Below are positions 20,684 through 29,634 of a stretch of DNA of 64,000 nucleotides, piece by piece (the stretch's first letter is position 1; each line of letters begins with the position of its first letter). Source of the DNA: Chloroflexota bacterium. GTDB taxonomy: Bacteria; Chloroflexota; Dehalococcoidia; FW602-bin16. The stretch is taken from positions 1-64,000 of the forward strand of contig SCTZ01000200.1 of assembly GCA_004297765.1 (NCBI GenBank), read 5' to 3'. Under the pieces are notes generated by a model, which saw only the letters and a program-made list of their open reading frames with translations, searched no databases and was not told the origin of the DNA. Both the position numbers and the translations under genes were made by a program.

Positions 20684-20732
20684 GTACTTTGTCATTCTTC
20701 CTCGCCTTAGGCGAGTCAGAATGACAAAGTAC
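20684..20732. repeat. Near-perfect 49-nt hairpin containing TTTGTCATTCT, 19 nt upstream of the DUF3501 start
   Basis: GTACTTTGTCATTCT-tc-CTCGCC-tta-GGCGAG-tc-AGAATGACAAAGTAC. Confidence 0.8.
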
Positions 20733-20751
20733 GGTTAGGAAGGATCGATTA

Positions 20752-21330
20752 GTGAAGCGAATCCGCGTCGAGGATATCAAACTACCCGCCGAGTACGAGG
20801 GCACCCGCGAGGACATGCGCCGTGCCGTGGCCGACGTGCGGCGCTACCACCGCATTCAGGTGGGCGATCTGCTCTCCTTTGCCTTCGAGAACCGCGCGAC
20901 CGTGCTGTTTCAGATCCAGGAACTGATACGAGCCGAGAACATCACCGACGCCGAGAGGATCAAGCACGAGATTCAGTCATACTCTCGACTTCTCCCCTCC
21001 GAGGACGAGCTGATCGCCACAATGCTCATTCAATTCCGCGATCGGGACGAGATGGCTGACAGCCTGAGCAAGGTCGCCGGCATACAGGAGTCCGTCTGCA
21101 TTGTGATGGGACGGCGACGCGTCCGTGCAACAACCGAGCCCGGACCCTCACGCAACGACCGTGCCACTCAGGCCCACTACCTCCGATTCCGCTTTCCCCC
21201 TGTCGAGTTGGACACTTTCCTCGATTCAGAGCGGGATGCCTACCTGGTGGTCGATCATCCGAATTACTATGCCAGCGCCAAGATAGACGGTGAGACCCGC
21301 GCTTCTTTGATCAAGGATCTCACCGACTAA
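20752..21330 (+). CDS. DUF3501 family protein
   Basis: MKRIRVEDIKLPAEYEGTREDMRRAVADVRRYHRIQVGDLLSFAFENRATVLFQIQELIRAENI; GTG start with AGGAAGGA upstream. Confidence 0.88.
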   Translation: MKRIRVEDIKLPAEYEGTREDMRRAVADVRRYHRIQVGDLLSFAFENRATVLFQIQELIRAENITDAERIKHEIQSYSRLLPSEDELIATMLIQFRDRDEMADSLSKVAGIQESVCIVMGRRRVRATTEPGPSRNDRATQAHYLRFRFPPVELDTFLDSERDAYLVVDHPNYYASAKIDGETRASLIKDLTD

Positions 21331-21348
21331 TCCCCATCACGAGGTTCC

Positions 21349-22953
21349 ATGCGCACAGCAACCATTATCTCGATCGTCTGCATGATCGTCTTACCGATAG
21401 CCTGGATACCCGTCCTGACCAGCGCCGCTCCGATCCCGCGTCTCCGAGTTCTCCCTGGCTCTGTCAAGGCTACGGTAGGACCAATCCGCTGGGGCTACTA
21501 CGTCGACTACGCTCGCTCCTCCTGGGAGACGCTTCAAGCGCATGTCGGCGATCTGGATATGGTCTCGGCGTACTACTACAAGATCGATGGCGCGGGACAG
21601 ATTAGCGGCGAGGACGACTCGCGGGCCACGGCTCTGGTGAAAAGCGCGGGAATTCCTCTGCTGCCCATGATCCAGAACAGCGACCGCTATGACCAGTTCA
21701 GCCCGGTACTGCAAGATCCCACGCTGCGTCGTCAGACTATCGACGATCTCACGGCCCTGGTCGTCAACCGAGGATACGATGGCATACACATCGACTTCGA
21801 GGCTTTGAACGGCGCCGATCGGCCCTTCCTAACGCGGTTCATGGCCGAATTGGCCGAGCGACTACGTCCACGTGGCAAACTGGTAACGATGGCGCTGGGA
21901 GCCAAGCCACGCGAGATGACCAGCGGATGGGCCGGGGCTTACGACTACGCGGGACTGGCCCCGTATCTCGACTACGCCGTGATCATGGCCTACGATTACA
22001 GCACCGGGACCGGCCGCCCCGGCTCGACCTCGCCAATTGAGTGGGTACTGCAAGTCGCCGATTACGCCGCCTCTCAGATCCCACCGAACAAGCTTCTACT
22101 CGGGTTGGCCCTGTGGGCCTACGATTGGAATGCCATGACGACAACCGATCCGGCCGAGAGCATGTCCTACACCGACGCCGCGGCGTTGCTCGCTCAGACG
22201 GGGGCCACCGGGGGCTACAGCGACATCGATCAATCGGCTTGGCTGCAGTACACGCGAGACGGTGCTCCACGGATCGTGTGGTACGAAAGTCGGCGCAGCG
22301 TCGAGTCCAAGATGAACGCGGCCCTGCGGCGTGGACTGGCAGGGGTGGCAATCTGGCGCCTGGGGCATGAGGACCCCGAGATCTGGCCGGTGTTCAAAGC
22401 TCATGCCGCGGTCGGAGGTCCCGCTATCAGCGCGCCGGGCGATTCCATGTATTTCGCCGCCACGCGCCACACGGTTCGCGGAGCCTTCCTCCAGTATTTC
22501 GCTACGCGGGGAGGACTGAATATCTTTGGCTTCCCGCGGACCGACGAGATCGTCGAGAACGGGCGAGTGGTTCAGTACTTCCAGCGAGCCAGGATGGAGT
22601 GGCACCCGGAAAGCCCGCCGGAGTGGCGCGTGCAATTGGGGCTCCTCGGCGACGAGATCGGCGGCCGTGGCACAGCGGCCAGCCCGAACATGTCTGCCCC
22701 CAACGTTCGGTACTTTCCCGAAACCGGGCACAACGTCGCAAATGCCTTCCTCACCTACTTCACGAGCAACGGAGGCGTAGACATCTTCGGCTACCCGAAA
22801 ACGGAGGAGATGTCCGAGGGAGGGCTCACGGTTCAGTACTTCCAGCGAGTCAGGATGGAGTGGCATCCGGAGAACCCGCCGGAGTGGCGCGTGCAATTGG
22901 GGTTGTTGGGCGACGAGCTTCTCATGAAGCGCGGCGTTGCTAGTGACCAGTGA
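21349..22953 (+). CDS. Secreted GH18-like (chitinase/spore-hydrolase type) protein with two C-terminal repeats
   Basis: GYDGIHIDFEALNGADRPFLTRFMAELAERL, YAVIMAYDYSTGTGRPGSTSPIEWV; two ~70-aa repeats ending MEWHPE(S/N)PPEWRVQLGLLGDE. Confidence 0.9.
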   Translation: MRTATIISIVCMIVLPIAWIPVLTSAAPIPRLRVLPGSVKATVGPIRWGYYVDYARSSWETLQAHVGDLDMVSAYYYKIDGAGQISGEDDSRATALVKSAGIPLLPMIQNSDRYDQFSPVLQDPTLRRQTIDDLTALVVNRGYDGIHIDFEALNGADRPFLTRFMAELAERLRPRGKLVTMALGAKPREMTSGWAGAYDYAGLAPYLDYAVIMAYDYSTGTGRPGSTSPIEWVLQVADYAASQIPPNKLLLGLALWAYDWNAMTTTDPAESMSYTDAAALLAQTGATGGYSDIDQSAWLQYTRDGAPRIVWYESRRSVESKMNAALRRGLAGVAIWRLGHEDPEIWPVFKAHAAVGGPAISAPGDSMYFAATRHTVRGAFLQYFATRGGLNIFGFPRTDEIVENGRVVQYFQRARMEWHPESPPEWRVQLGLLGDEIGGRGTAASPNMSAPNVRYFPETGHNVANAFLTYFTSNGGVDIFGYPKTEEMSEGGLTVQYFQRVRMEWHPENPPEWRVQLGLLGDELLMKRGVASDQ

Positions 22954-22955
22954 GG

Positions 22956-23672
22956 CTAGCCGCACCAGGGCAGAGGATGATCGCCTCTGAGGGACCGCAA
23001 CTGGGCGATGGCCTTGCGTGTGTCGCTAGCCACACGGGCCTTATGCCCGCGCTTGACGCGATACTTGAAGAGCCAGTACGTGAACTCCTTGCGCTCCAGG
23101 ACATCCATGCAGTCCAGTTGCCGCGGCTCGGCTCGCTCTGTTCTGAACTGACCGAGCAACTCCAGCTCGGCTGACCCATAGATTCGCTGATAGGCGTCCT
23201 CGAAGATGCGTCGGTCCTGGTAAACGCGCGCTCGCTCCTCTTTCTCTACCTCTTGCTCCACGGCTAGAATGAGGCACTCTTCGAGCGTCACACCGTAGAA
23301 ATAGTTCAAGAAGGCCCGATACTTCGCTGCCCCGAGGAGCTGCTTGAACTCCCGACTCGACACGGGCGCGGGGAAACGGCCCTCGAAGAGCAGCGCCTCC
23401 AGCTCTTCGGAGGGAAGCACGTCACGGACAGCCTCGGTAAGCCGCTCAGCCAGCAGGAGCCAGTCAAAAGCCTCGTTGGCAACCAGATAGCGAAAGAGAC
23501 GCCCGCCGAGCCACTCCTCCGGTACGAGCCAATTCCCGATGGCCTCCAACAAAGCCACATGCCATGGCTGGCCGGCACGGATGGCCGTCCTCAGCTTAAA
23601 GATAATTTCGTTCGCGCACGCCCCGTCGACGACGGCGGTCGACGCATCCTCGATCTCAGTCAAGATATGCAC
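22956..23672 (-). CDS. Conserved-looking hypothetical protein
   Basis: 238-aa ORF with balanced composition and no competing ORF of quality; no family recognised. Confidence 0.7.
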   Translation of the reverse strand: MHILTEIEDASTAVVDGACANEIIFKLRTAIRAGQPWHVALLEAIGNWLVPEEWLGGRLFRYLVANEAFDWLLLAERLTEAVRDVLPSEELEALLFEGRFPAPVSSREFKQLLGAAKYRAFLNYFYGVTLEECLILAVEQEVEKEERARVYQDRRIFEDAYQRIYGSAELELLGQFRTERAEPRQLDCMDVLERKEFTYWLFKYRVKRGHKARVASDTRKAIAQLRSLRGDHPLPWCG

Positions 23673-23928
23673 GGCAGGTCCTGGTATACAATTGATTCCG
23701 AAGCAGTCCGGCTGGGCGGTTCTTGTCGTCCATCATCAGACTGCAAGAAGACTACCATTGAGATTAGCACCGCACGGCCAAAGGTGTCAAGCCAGCGAAA
23801 CAGGCTAACCCGATTGGCGGGCCGGTCTGGATTCGACCACGGCGAAATCGCACCTTGTCTGTCGTCGAGCTCTACTGTAATGGACGCGCCATTCCTGGTT
23901 GTTCGCGCTCTTGCTGGAAGGTTATGGG

Positions 23929-24444
23929 CTAAGGCAGCTCCTGCAACGCGCCGGGAACCTGATAGCGACGAGCCAGATTCTCGTAGTGATGATCCGGATC
24001 CTTGCTGCCTTGCATTTCCTCAGCCGTGAGACGACGGACTGGCTGCGCCGGAACGCCAATCATGACTGTGCCGGCGGGCACATGAGTGTTGGGGGCGAGG
24101 ACAGCGCCCATCGCGATTACGGCGCCGTCCTCGACCACGCAGCCATCGAAGACGATGGCGCCAGAGCCTATCAGCACGTTGTTGCCCACTCGACATCCAT
24201 GAACGATGGCGGAATGGCCCACGAGGCAGTCGTCCCCGATGATCGTGTGTTCGTGGATGACAACGCTATCTTGGATGCTCGTGCCAGCACCGATGGTTAT
24301 TGCGAAAACATCGCCGCGCAGCACTGCACCGAACCAGATGCTGCTGCGTGGGCCGATCGTGACGTCTCCGATCACAACCGCCGTCGGGGCGACGTAAGCA
24401 GTTGGATCGATCTCAGGAGCTTTGCCTTCGAATGCGTACTTCAT
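23929..24444 (-). CDS. Gamma carbonic anhydrase family protein (left-handed beta-helix)
   Basis: PTAVVIGDVTIGPRSSIWFGAVLRGD, IGAGTSIQDSVVIHEH, CLVGHSAIVHGC, IGMGAVL-type hexapeptide repeats; ATG 24444. Confidence 0.92.
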   Translation of the reverse strand: MKYAFEGKAPEIDPTAYVAPTAVVIGDVTIGPRSSIWFGAVLRGDVFAITIGAGTSIQDSVVIHEHTIIGDDCLVGHSAIVHGCRVGNNVLIGSGAIVFDGCVVEDGAVIAMGAVLAPNTHVPAGTVMIGVPAQPVRRLTAEEMQGSKDPDHHYENLARRYQVPGALQELP

Positions 24445-24559
24445 AGATGCTGCTCGTCCTCCTCGGGCTGGAAGCCCTTCAACCGGACTGCGCCCGCAAG
24501 GTATAGTATAATCACGGCAGAAAGCAGTCAAACCGGACTGGCAACGAAGGAGAAACGCC

Positions 24560-25024
24560 ATGACGCCAGAGGACCGCGGTGAGCTCATCTGTATGAGTCC
24601 GATCGGAACGGTGAAGAACGACGTGAACGAGCCCAGGCACGAGGGATGGTCCGAGGTTGTCTCACAGATCGTCCTCCGCTCGGAGCTAGAAGAGATGCTC
24701 GACGGCGTCGACCAGTTCTCTCATCTCGACATCCTCTTCTGGCTGGATCGTCTGCCCAAGCACCACTTCACCAAGCTCCATCCCCGTGACCGCCAGGACC
24801 TACCTCTGGTCGGCGTACTGGCCACCCGAACGCAGTACCGTCCGAATCCCATCGCAGTGACCACAGTGCGGCTCCTGGCCAGGCAAGGGACGACACTGAC
24901 CGTCAAAGGACTGGATGCCCTGAACGGCACGCCGGTTCTCGACATCAAGCCCTACGTGCCGCTCTACGAGCCGTCCGAAGGCGTCGTGGTCGCCGAGTGG
25001 GTCCACAGGATCCAACCGTACTAG
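24560..25024 (+). CDS. trmO: tRNA (N6-threonylcarbamoyladenosine(37)-N6)-methyltransferase TrmO-like (TsaA/YaeB family)
   Basis: MSPIGTVKNDVNEPRH, HLDILFWLDRLPKH, GVLATRTQYRPNPIAVTTVRLL, GLDALNGTPVLDIKPYVP. Confidence 0.88.
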   Translation: MTPEDRGELICMSPIGTVKNDVNEPRHEGWSEVVSQIVLRSELEEMLDGVDQFSHLDILFWLDRLPKHHFTKLHPRDRQDLPLVGVLATRTQYRPNPIAVTTVRLLARQGTTLTVKGLDALNGTPVLDIKPYVPLYEPSEGVVVAEWVHRIQPY

Positions 25025-25131
25025 TGCTGTGTTGCTCGTGATCTGACGGGCAAAGACATGCGGATCGGTCGGATCGGTCCGATCGGACTGATCGGTCGGA
25101 TTCGCATCAGTTCAGCAGTCACAGAGCATTA
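25022..25131. repeat. TA-flanked palindromic element, copy 1
   Basis: TA-GTGCTGTGTTGCTCGTGATCTGAC...GATCGGTCCGATCGGAC...CATCAGTTCAGCAGTCACAGAGCAT-TA; same left and right ends as the copy at 49319-49447. Confidence 0.8.
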
Positions 25132-25217
25132 ATGTGCCACCAGTCCGGGGGTAGTGTAGGGATTTTTCACTACTCCAGCTAGGTTCTCATCCCGACAGAA
25201 ATCAGTTGTACACTGGA

Positions 25218-25246
25218 TTGACACCTGTTAGGTCCCATGGTACATT
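25218..25246 (+). promoter_or_regulatory. Sigma70-type promoter upstream of the HTH regulator/glycan operon
   Basis: TTGACA (25218-25223) - 17 nt - TACATT (25241-25246). Confidence 0.6.
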
Positions 25247-25296
25247 GGGTGGGTCAGCATTCGAGACTTGAATTTGATCATCGAACACACGGATAG

Positions 25297-25812
25297 ATGG
25301 AAGAGATGCAGTTCGGCACCACTGACAGCATGGCGCATACGCTCAAGCTGCTTGAACACATTCAGGACAACCCCGACATCACCCAGGCCGACCTGGCCGC
25401 CCGCGTGGGCATCGCTATCGGCACAGCAAACTGGTATCTAAAACGCTTGACCGCCAAGGGCTTTGTTAAGGTCAAGCAATTGCAGCGACGCCGTCTACGT
25501 TACATAATAACACCACAGGGGATCGCTGAGAGGTCCCGGTTGGCCGTGTCCTATCTGGAGGTGTCGATGCGGCTTTACCGAGAGACGCGCGCCGAGGCCC
25601 AGCGACTTCTCGCGCATGCACGCGCGTCCGGCTATGATAGCGTTCACCTCGAAGGTCAGAGTGATCTGATCGACATCTGCCGGCTCACTTGCCTCGAACA
25701 AGGCGTGACTGTGCAGGAGAGAAATCCCGACGGGCATCTGCCAGAGTTTCGCGTGGATGGCACGACGCTATCACTGATTTCACCCGAGAACACGAGCGAT
25801 CATAGAGACTAG
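25297..25812 (+). CDS. Winged-HTH transcriptional regulator (EPS-associated MarR-like) with C-terminal extension
   Basis: TLKLLEHIQDNPDITQADLAARVGIAIGTANWYLKRLTAKGFVKVKQLQRRRLRYIITPQGIAERSRL; first gene of the glycan operon. Confidence 0.82.
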   Translation: MEEMQFGTTDSMAHTLKLLEHIQDNPDITQADLAARVGIAIGTANWYLKRLTAKGFVKVKQLQRRRLRYIITPQGIAERSRLAVSYLEVSMRLYRETRAEAQRLLAHARASGYDSVHLEGQSDLIDICRLTCLEQGVTVQERNPDGHLPEFRVDGTTLSLISPENTSDHRD

Positions 25813-25840
25813 GCAACCCAGGGACGAAAGGACAGGCGCC

Positions 25841-26812
25841 ATGAATTGGCAGGAAAGCAGCGTACTCATCACGGGCGGCACCGGCTCGTTCGGAAAGAAG
25901 TTCATTGAGGTCATGCTGAAAGACTACCATCCCAAGAGGCTGGTGGTCTTCAGTCGCGATGAGCTCAAACAGCATGAGATGCGGGTAGCGGGATTCAACC
26001 ACGAAAGCCTGCGCTACTTCATCGGGGACGTGCGTGACAAGGACCGGCTGTATCGCGCTTTCCGCGGGATCGACGTCGTTGTACACGCTGCCGCCTTGAA
26101 GCAGGTCCCGGCGTGTGAGTACAACCCGATCGAGGCCATCAACACCAACATCAATGGCGCCCGTAACATTGTGGACGCTGCGCTTGACTGCGGCGTGCGC
26201 CGAGTTCTGGCCATGAGCACCGACAAGGCCACGGCGCCTGTCAACTTATACGGAGCCACAAAAGCTGTGGCCGAGAAGCTCTTCGTACAGGCCAATTCCT
26301 ATCGCGGCATCGAGGGGGCGCGCTTCTCCTGCGTGCGCTATGGAAACGTTGTGGGAAGCCGGGGCAGCGTTGTTCCCCTCTTCAAGGAGCAGCGCAAAAC
26401 CGGCAAAGTGACGATCACCGACCCGCGCATGACGCGCTTCTGGATCACCCTGGAGCAGGGCGTGCGATTCGTCATCTCCTGCATCGACATCATGCACGGT
26501 GGGGAGGTCTTCGTCCCCAAGCTACCCAGCATGAATATCATGGACCTGGCCCGGGTCCTGGCTCCGAACTGCGACGTTGCCAAGATCGGCATCCGATCGG
26601 GCGAGAAGCTGCACGAGGCGATGGTCACTGAGGACGAGGCACGCCAAACCGTCGATCTTGGCGATCGCTACGTCATCCAACCAGCCCATCCGTGGTGGTC
26701 AGAGATCAACTGGGCGGAGGGCAAGAGGCTGCCCGATGGCTTCTCCTATGCAAGCAACACCAACGATTGGTGGCTGACCCCGGAGGGGCTGATGGAGATG
26801 ATCAATGCCTGA
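25841..26812 (+). CDS. pseB: UDP-N-acetylglucosamine 4,6-dehydratase (inverting), PseB type
   Basis: VLITGGTGSFGKKFIEVML, VFSRDELKQHEM, AAALKQVPACEYNP, STDKATAPVNLYGATK, CVRYGNVVGSRGSVVPLF. Confidence 0.93.
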   Translation: MNWQESSVLITGGTGSFGKKFIEVMLKDYHPKRLVVFSRDELKQHEMRVAGFNHESLRYFIGDVRDKDRLYRAFRGIDVVVHAAALKQVPACEYNPIEAINTNINGARNIVDAALDCGVRRVLAMSTDKATAPVNLYGATKAVAEKLFVQANSYRGIEGARFSCVRYGNVVGSRGSVVPLFKEQRKTGKVTITDPRMTRFWITLEQGVRFVISCIDIMHGGEVFVPKLPSMNIMDLARVLAPNCDVAKIGIRSGEKLHEAMVTEDEARQTVDLGDRYVIQPAHPWWSEINWAEGKRLPDGFSYASNTNDWWLTPEGLMEMINA

Positions 26813-27998
26813 CGAGCTGGCTATTCGCGGAGGCCGGCCGGTTCGATCGTCGGTCTTGCCCTACGGGCGGCAGTCGCTAGATGAGGAGGACATCGCGGCG
26901 GTCGCCGCCGTGCTGCGATCGGACTGGCTGACCACGGGACCCAAAGTGGGTGAGTTCGAACAAGCCTTCGCTCGCAGCGTCGGCGTCGAGCAGGCCGTGG
27001 CCGTCAGCAACGGCACCGCGGCTCTGCATGCCGCTATGTACGCGCTTGGCATCGGCCCCGGGGACGAGGTCATCGTCACGCCCATGACCTTCGCGGCCAG
27101 TGCGAACTGCGTCCTATATCAAGGCGGACGGCCCGTCTTTGTCGACGTTGAGCCTGGCACCCTTCTGCTCGACCCAGCGCAGGTCGAGGCGAAGATCACG
27201 CCCCGGACGAAGGCCATCGTTGCCGTGGACTACGCGGGTCAGCCGTGCGACTACGACGCCCTCATGTCCATCGCGCGGCAACATAACCTGGCGCTGGTCG
27301 ATGACGCCTGCCATGCCATCGGCGGCGCGTACCGTGGACGCCTCGTTGGCTCATTGGCGGATCTAAGCACCTGTAGCTTTCATCCCGTCAAGCACCTGAC
27401 CACAGGCGAGGGCGGTATGATCACGACCAATAGCGCCGAGCTTGCCCAGCGCATGCGGGTCTTCCGCAACCACGGCATTACCAGCGACCATCGCCAGCGG
27501 GCGCAGTCCGGTGGTTTTTACTACGAGATGGTCGAGCTAGGATACAACTACCGCATCACGGACATCCAGTGCGCGCTGGGTCTCAGCCAGTTGCGCCGAC
27601 TGCCGGAATTCGTGCGACGGCGTCGGCAGATCGCGACGCAGTATGACCAGGCGCTGTCAGACGTTCCGCACGTGAGACCTCTCTCCGTGCGCGACGATGT
27701 CTCCCACGCCTACCATCTGTACATGGTCCAGTTCGACACGGAGGCGCTCGGCGTCGATCGGGCTGCCATCTTCGCCGCCCTGCGGGCGGAGAACATCGGC
27801 GTCAACGTTCACTATGTTCCCGTGCACATCCACCCGTACTACCGTGAACGACTGGGTACCGGACCGGGGTTATGTCCGAACGCCGAGGCCGCCTACGAGC
27901 GACTGATCACTCTGCCGATATTCCCGGCCATGACGGACGCTGACGTGTCCGACGTCATGGCCGCGGTGAGAAAAGTAGTTGTGGGGATAACGCGATAG
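26805..27998 (+). CDS. pseC: UDP-4-amino-4,6-dideoxy-N-acetyl-beta-L-altrosamine transaminase, PseC type
   Basis: DegT/DnrJ/EryC1 aminotransferase; LRSDWLTTGPKVGEFE, SNGTAALHAA, DACHAIGG, CSFHPVKHLTTGEGGMI; immediately downstream of pseB. Confidence 0.92.
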   Translation: MPDELAIRGGRPVRSSVLPYGRQSLDEEDIAAVAAVLRSDWLTTGPKVGEFEQAFARSVGVEQAVAVSNGTAALHAAMYALGIGPGDEVIVTPMTFAASANCVLYQGGRPVFVDVEPGTLLLDPAQVEAKITPRTKAIVAVDYAGQPCDYDALMSIARQHNLALVDDACHAIGGAYRGRLVGSLADLSTCSFHPVKHLTTGEGGMITTNSAELAQRMRVFRNHGITSDHRQRAQSGGFYYEMVELGYNYRITDIQCALGLSQLRRLPEFVRRRRQIATQYDQALSDVPHVRPLSVRDDVSHAYHLYMVQFDTEALGVDRAAIFAALRAENIGVNVHYVPVHIHPYYRERLGTGPGLCPNAEAAYERLITLPIFPAMTDADVSDVMAAVRKVVVGITR

Positions 27999-28000
27999 AG

Positions 28001-28672
28001 ATGGCGAAGCAGGATGACGTCTTTCTCGCCGACGAGGGAGACGCGTGGTTCAAGAGGAATCGGTCCTATCTCGTCGAGACGACAAGCACAAAGACCGACT
28101 ATCCGTTGGCCCTGATAGCTCAGTACAACCTGCATCCGAAGAAAGTCCTGGAGGTGGGTTGCAGCAATGGCTGGCGACTCGACGCTATTCGACGACGCTA
28201 TGATTGCACGTGCGTGGGTATCGAGCCATCGGAGGCCGCGGCTCTTGCCGGACGAGAGCGGTTTCCCGGTCTGGATCTCCGAATCGGGCTAGCCTCCAGG
28301 CTACCCTGTCCCCCCGACGAGAGCTTCGATCTGGTGATCGTCAACTTTGTGCTGCACTGGGTGGATCGAAAGACGTTATTGGTCTCGCTGGCCGAGATTG
28401 ACCGGACCGTGGCCGACGGCGGCTATCTGATCCTCGGCGACTTCCTGCCCGACTGGCCGAAGCGGAACCGGTATCATCATCGAGACGACGTGGAGCTCTA
28501 TACCTACAAGCTCGATTACGCAGCCATCCTGCAGAGCACGGCACTGTACACCAACGTCGCACGCATCACCTTCGACCACGATCAGCATGCTCTATCCGGC
28601 GATGTTGGATCGTACGAGCGCGGTGTGTGTCAACTGCTACGCAAATCGACCAGCGAGTTCTATCAGCTATGA
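28001..28672 (+). CDS. Class I SAM-dependent methyltransferase
   Basis: KKVLEVGCSNGWRLDAIRRRY, DESFDLVIVNFVLHWVDR. Confidence 0.9.
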   Translation: MAKQDDVFLADEGDAWFKRNRSYLVETTSTKTDYPLALIAQYNLHPKKVLEVGCSNGWRLDAIRRRYDCTCVGIEPSEAAALAGRERFPGLDLRIGLASRLPCPPDESFDLVIVNFVLHWVDRKTLLVSLAEIDRTVADGGYLILGDFLPDWPKRNRYHHRDDVELYTYKLDYAAILQSTALYTNVARITFDHDQHALSGDVGSYERGVCQLLRKSTSEFYQL

Positions 28673-29634
28673 CCAGGATCGCCATCGTCGGCTGCGGCTC
28701 CATCGGACGACGGCACCTGGCCAACCTGCATCAGCTCGGCTACCGGGACCTTCTCGTCTTCGACCCCCTCGATTCCGTCCGGGACATGGCCCGGCGCGAC
28801 TTCGGCGTCACGGCCTGTGATGACATGACAGAGGTCTGGGCGCGTGACCCGGATGTCTCCATCATCGCCACGCCTTCCAATCTGCACACGCCACTGGCCA
28901 TGGCAGCCGCCTCTGTCGGCTCGCACCTATTTGTGGAGAAGCCACTGGCTCATACTGTGGACAGGCTTGACTCTCTGCAGGATCTGGTAGTCGCCAAAGG
29001 ATTGGTGACCATGGTGGGCTGCAACATGCGCTTCCATCCGGGTCCCGTCCAGATCAAGCGCTGGCTGGATGAAGGCGCGATCGGTGGCGTGATCGCAGCG
29101 CGGATCAAGACCGGCTCCTATCTCCCAGGCTGGCGACCGCAGCAGGACTATCGACAGAGCTACAGCGCCTCACCCGAGTGGGGTGGCGCCATGCTGGACT
29201 GCATCCACGAGCTGGATCTAGCTGTATGGCTGCTCGGCGAAGCCGAGCTACGGGCCGCCGTGACCCGCCCGGCCACGAGTCTGGGGCTGGCAACGGACGG
29301 TCTGGCTGAGTTGATACTGGAGCACGCAACCGGCGCGCTCTCGAACGTCCACGTCAACTTCGTGCAGCGCAACTACCGTAGAAGCATAGAGATCATCGGA
29401 GAACTGGGAACGCTTCACTGGGACTTCACCACAGGGCGCGTGGATCTGTACGGGGCCGACGGCTCGCTCACGCGAAGCCTCGAGCAACCCACCGATTGGC
29501 AGGTCAATCAGATGTACGTGGACGAGTTGTGCTACTTCATGGAGTGCGTTCGAACGCGGACACAGACTTTCAATCCAATCGTGTCCGCCGCTAGGACGTT
29601 GCGCGTCGCGTTGGAAGCGAGGAATGGGCGATGA
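28669..29634 (+). CDS. Gfo/Idh/MocA family oxidoreductase
   Basis: MTRIAIVGCGSIGRRHLANLHQLG, SIIATPSNLHTPLAMAAASVGSHLFVEKPLAH; ATGA overlap with preceding CDS. Confidence 0.93.
   Translation: MTRIAIVGCGSIGRRHLANLHQLGYRDLLVFDPLDSVRDMARRDFGVTACDDMTEVWARDPDVSIIATPSNLHTPLAMAAASVGSHLFVEKPLAHTVDRLDSLQDLVVAKGLVTMVGCNMRFHPGPVQIKRWLDEGAIGGVIAARIKTGSYLPGWRPQQDYRQSYSASPEWGGAMLDCIHELDLAVWLLGEAELRAAVTRPATSLGLATDGLAELILEHATGALSNVHVNFVQRNYRRSIEIIGELGTLHWDFTTGRVDLYGADGSLTRSLEQPTDWQVNQMYVDELCYFMECVRTRTQTFNPIVSAARTLRVALEARNGR

Noticed and set aside
22096-22965. 289-aa minus-strand ORF opposite the GH18-like gene
   Set aside because: Antisense of a repeat-containing, well-supported CDS.
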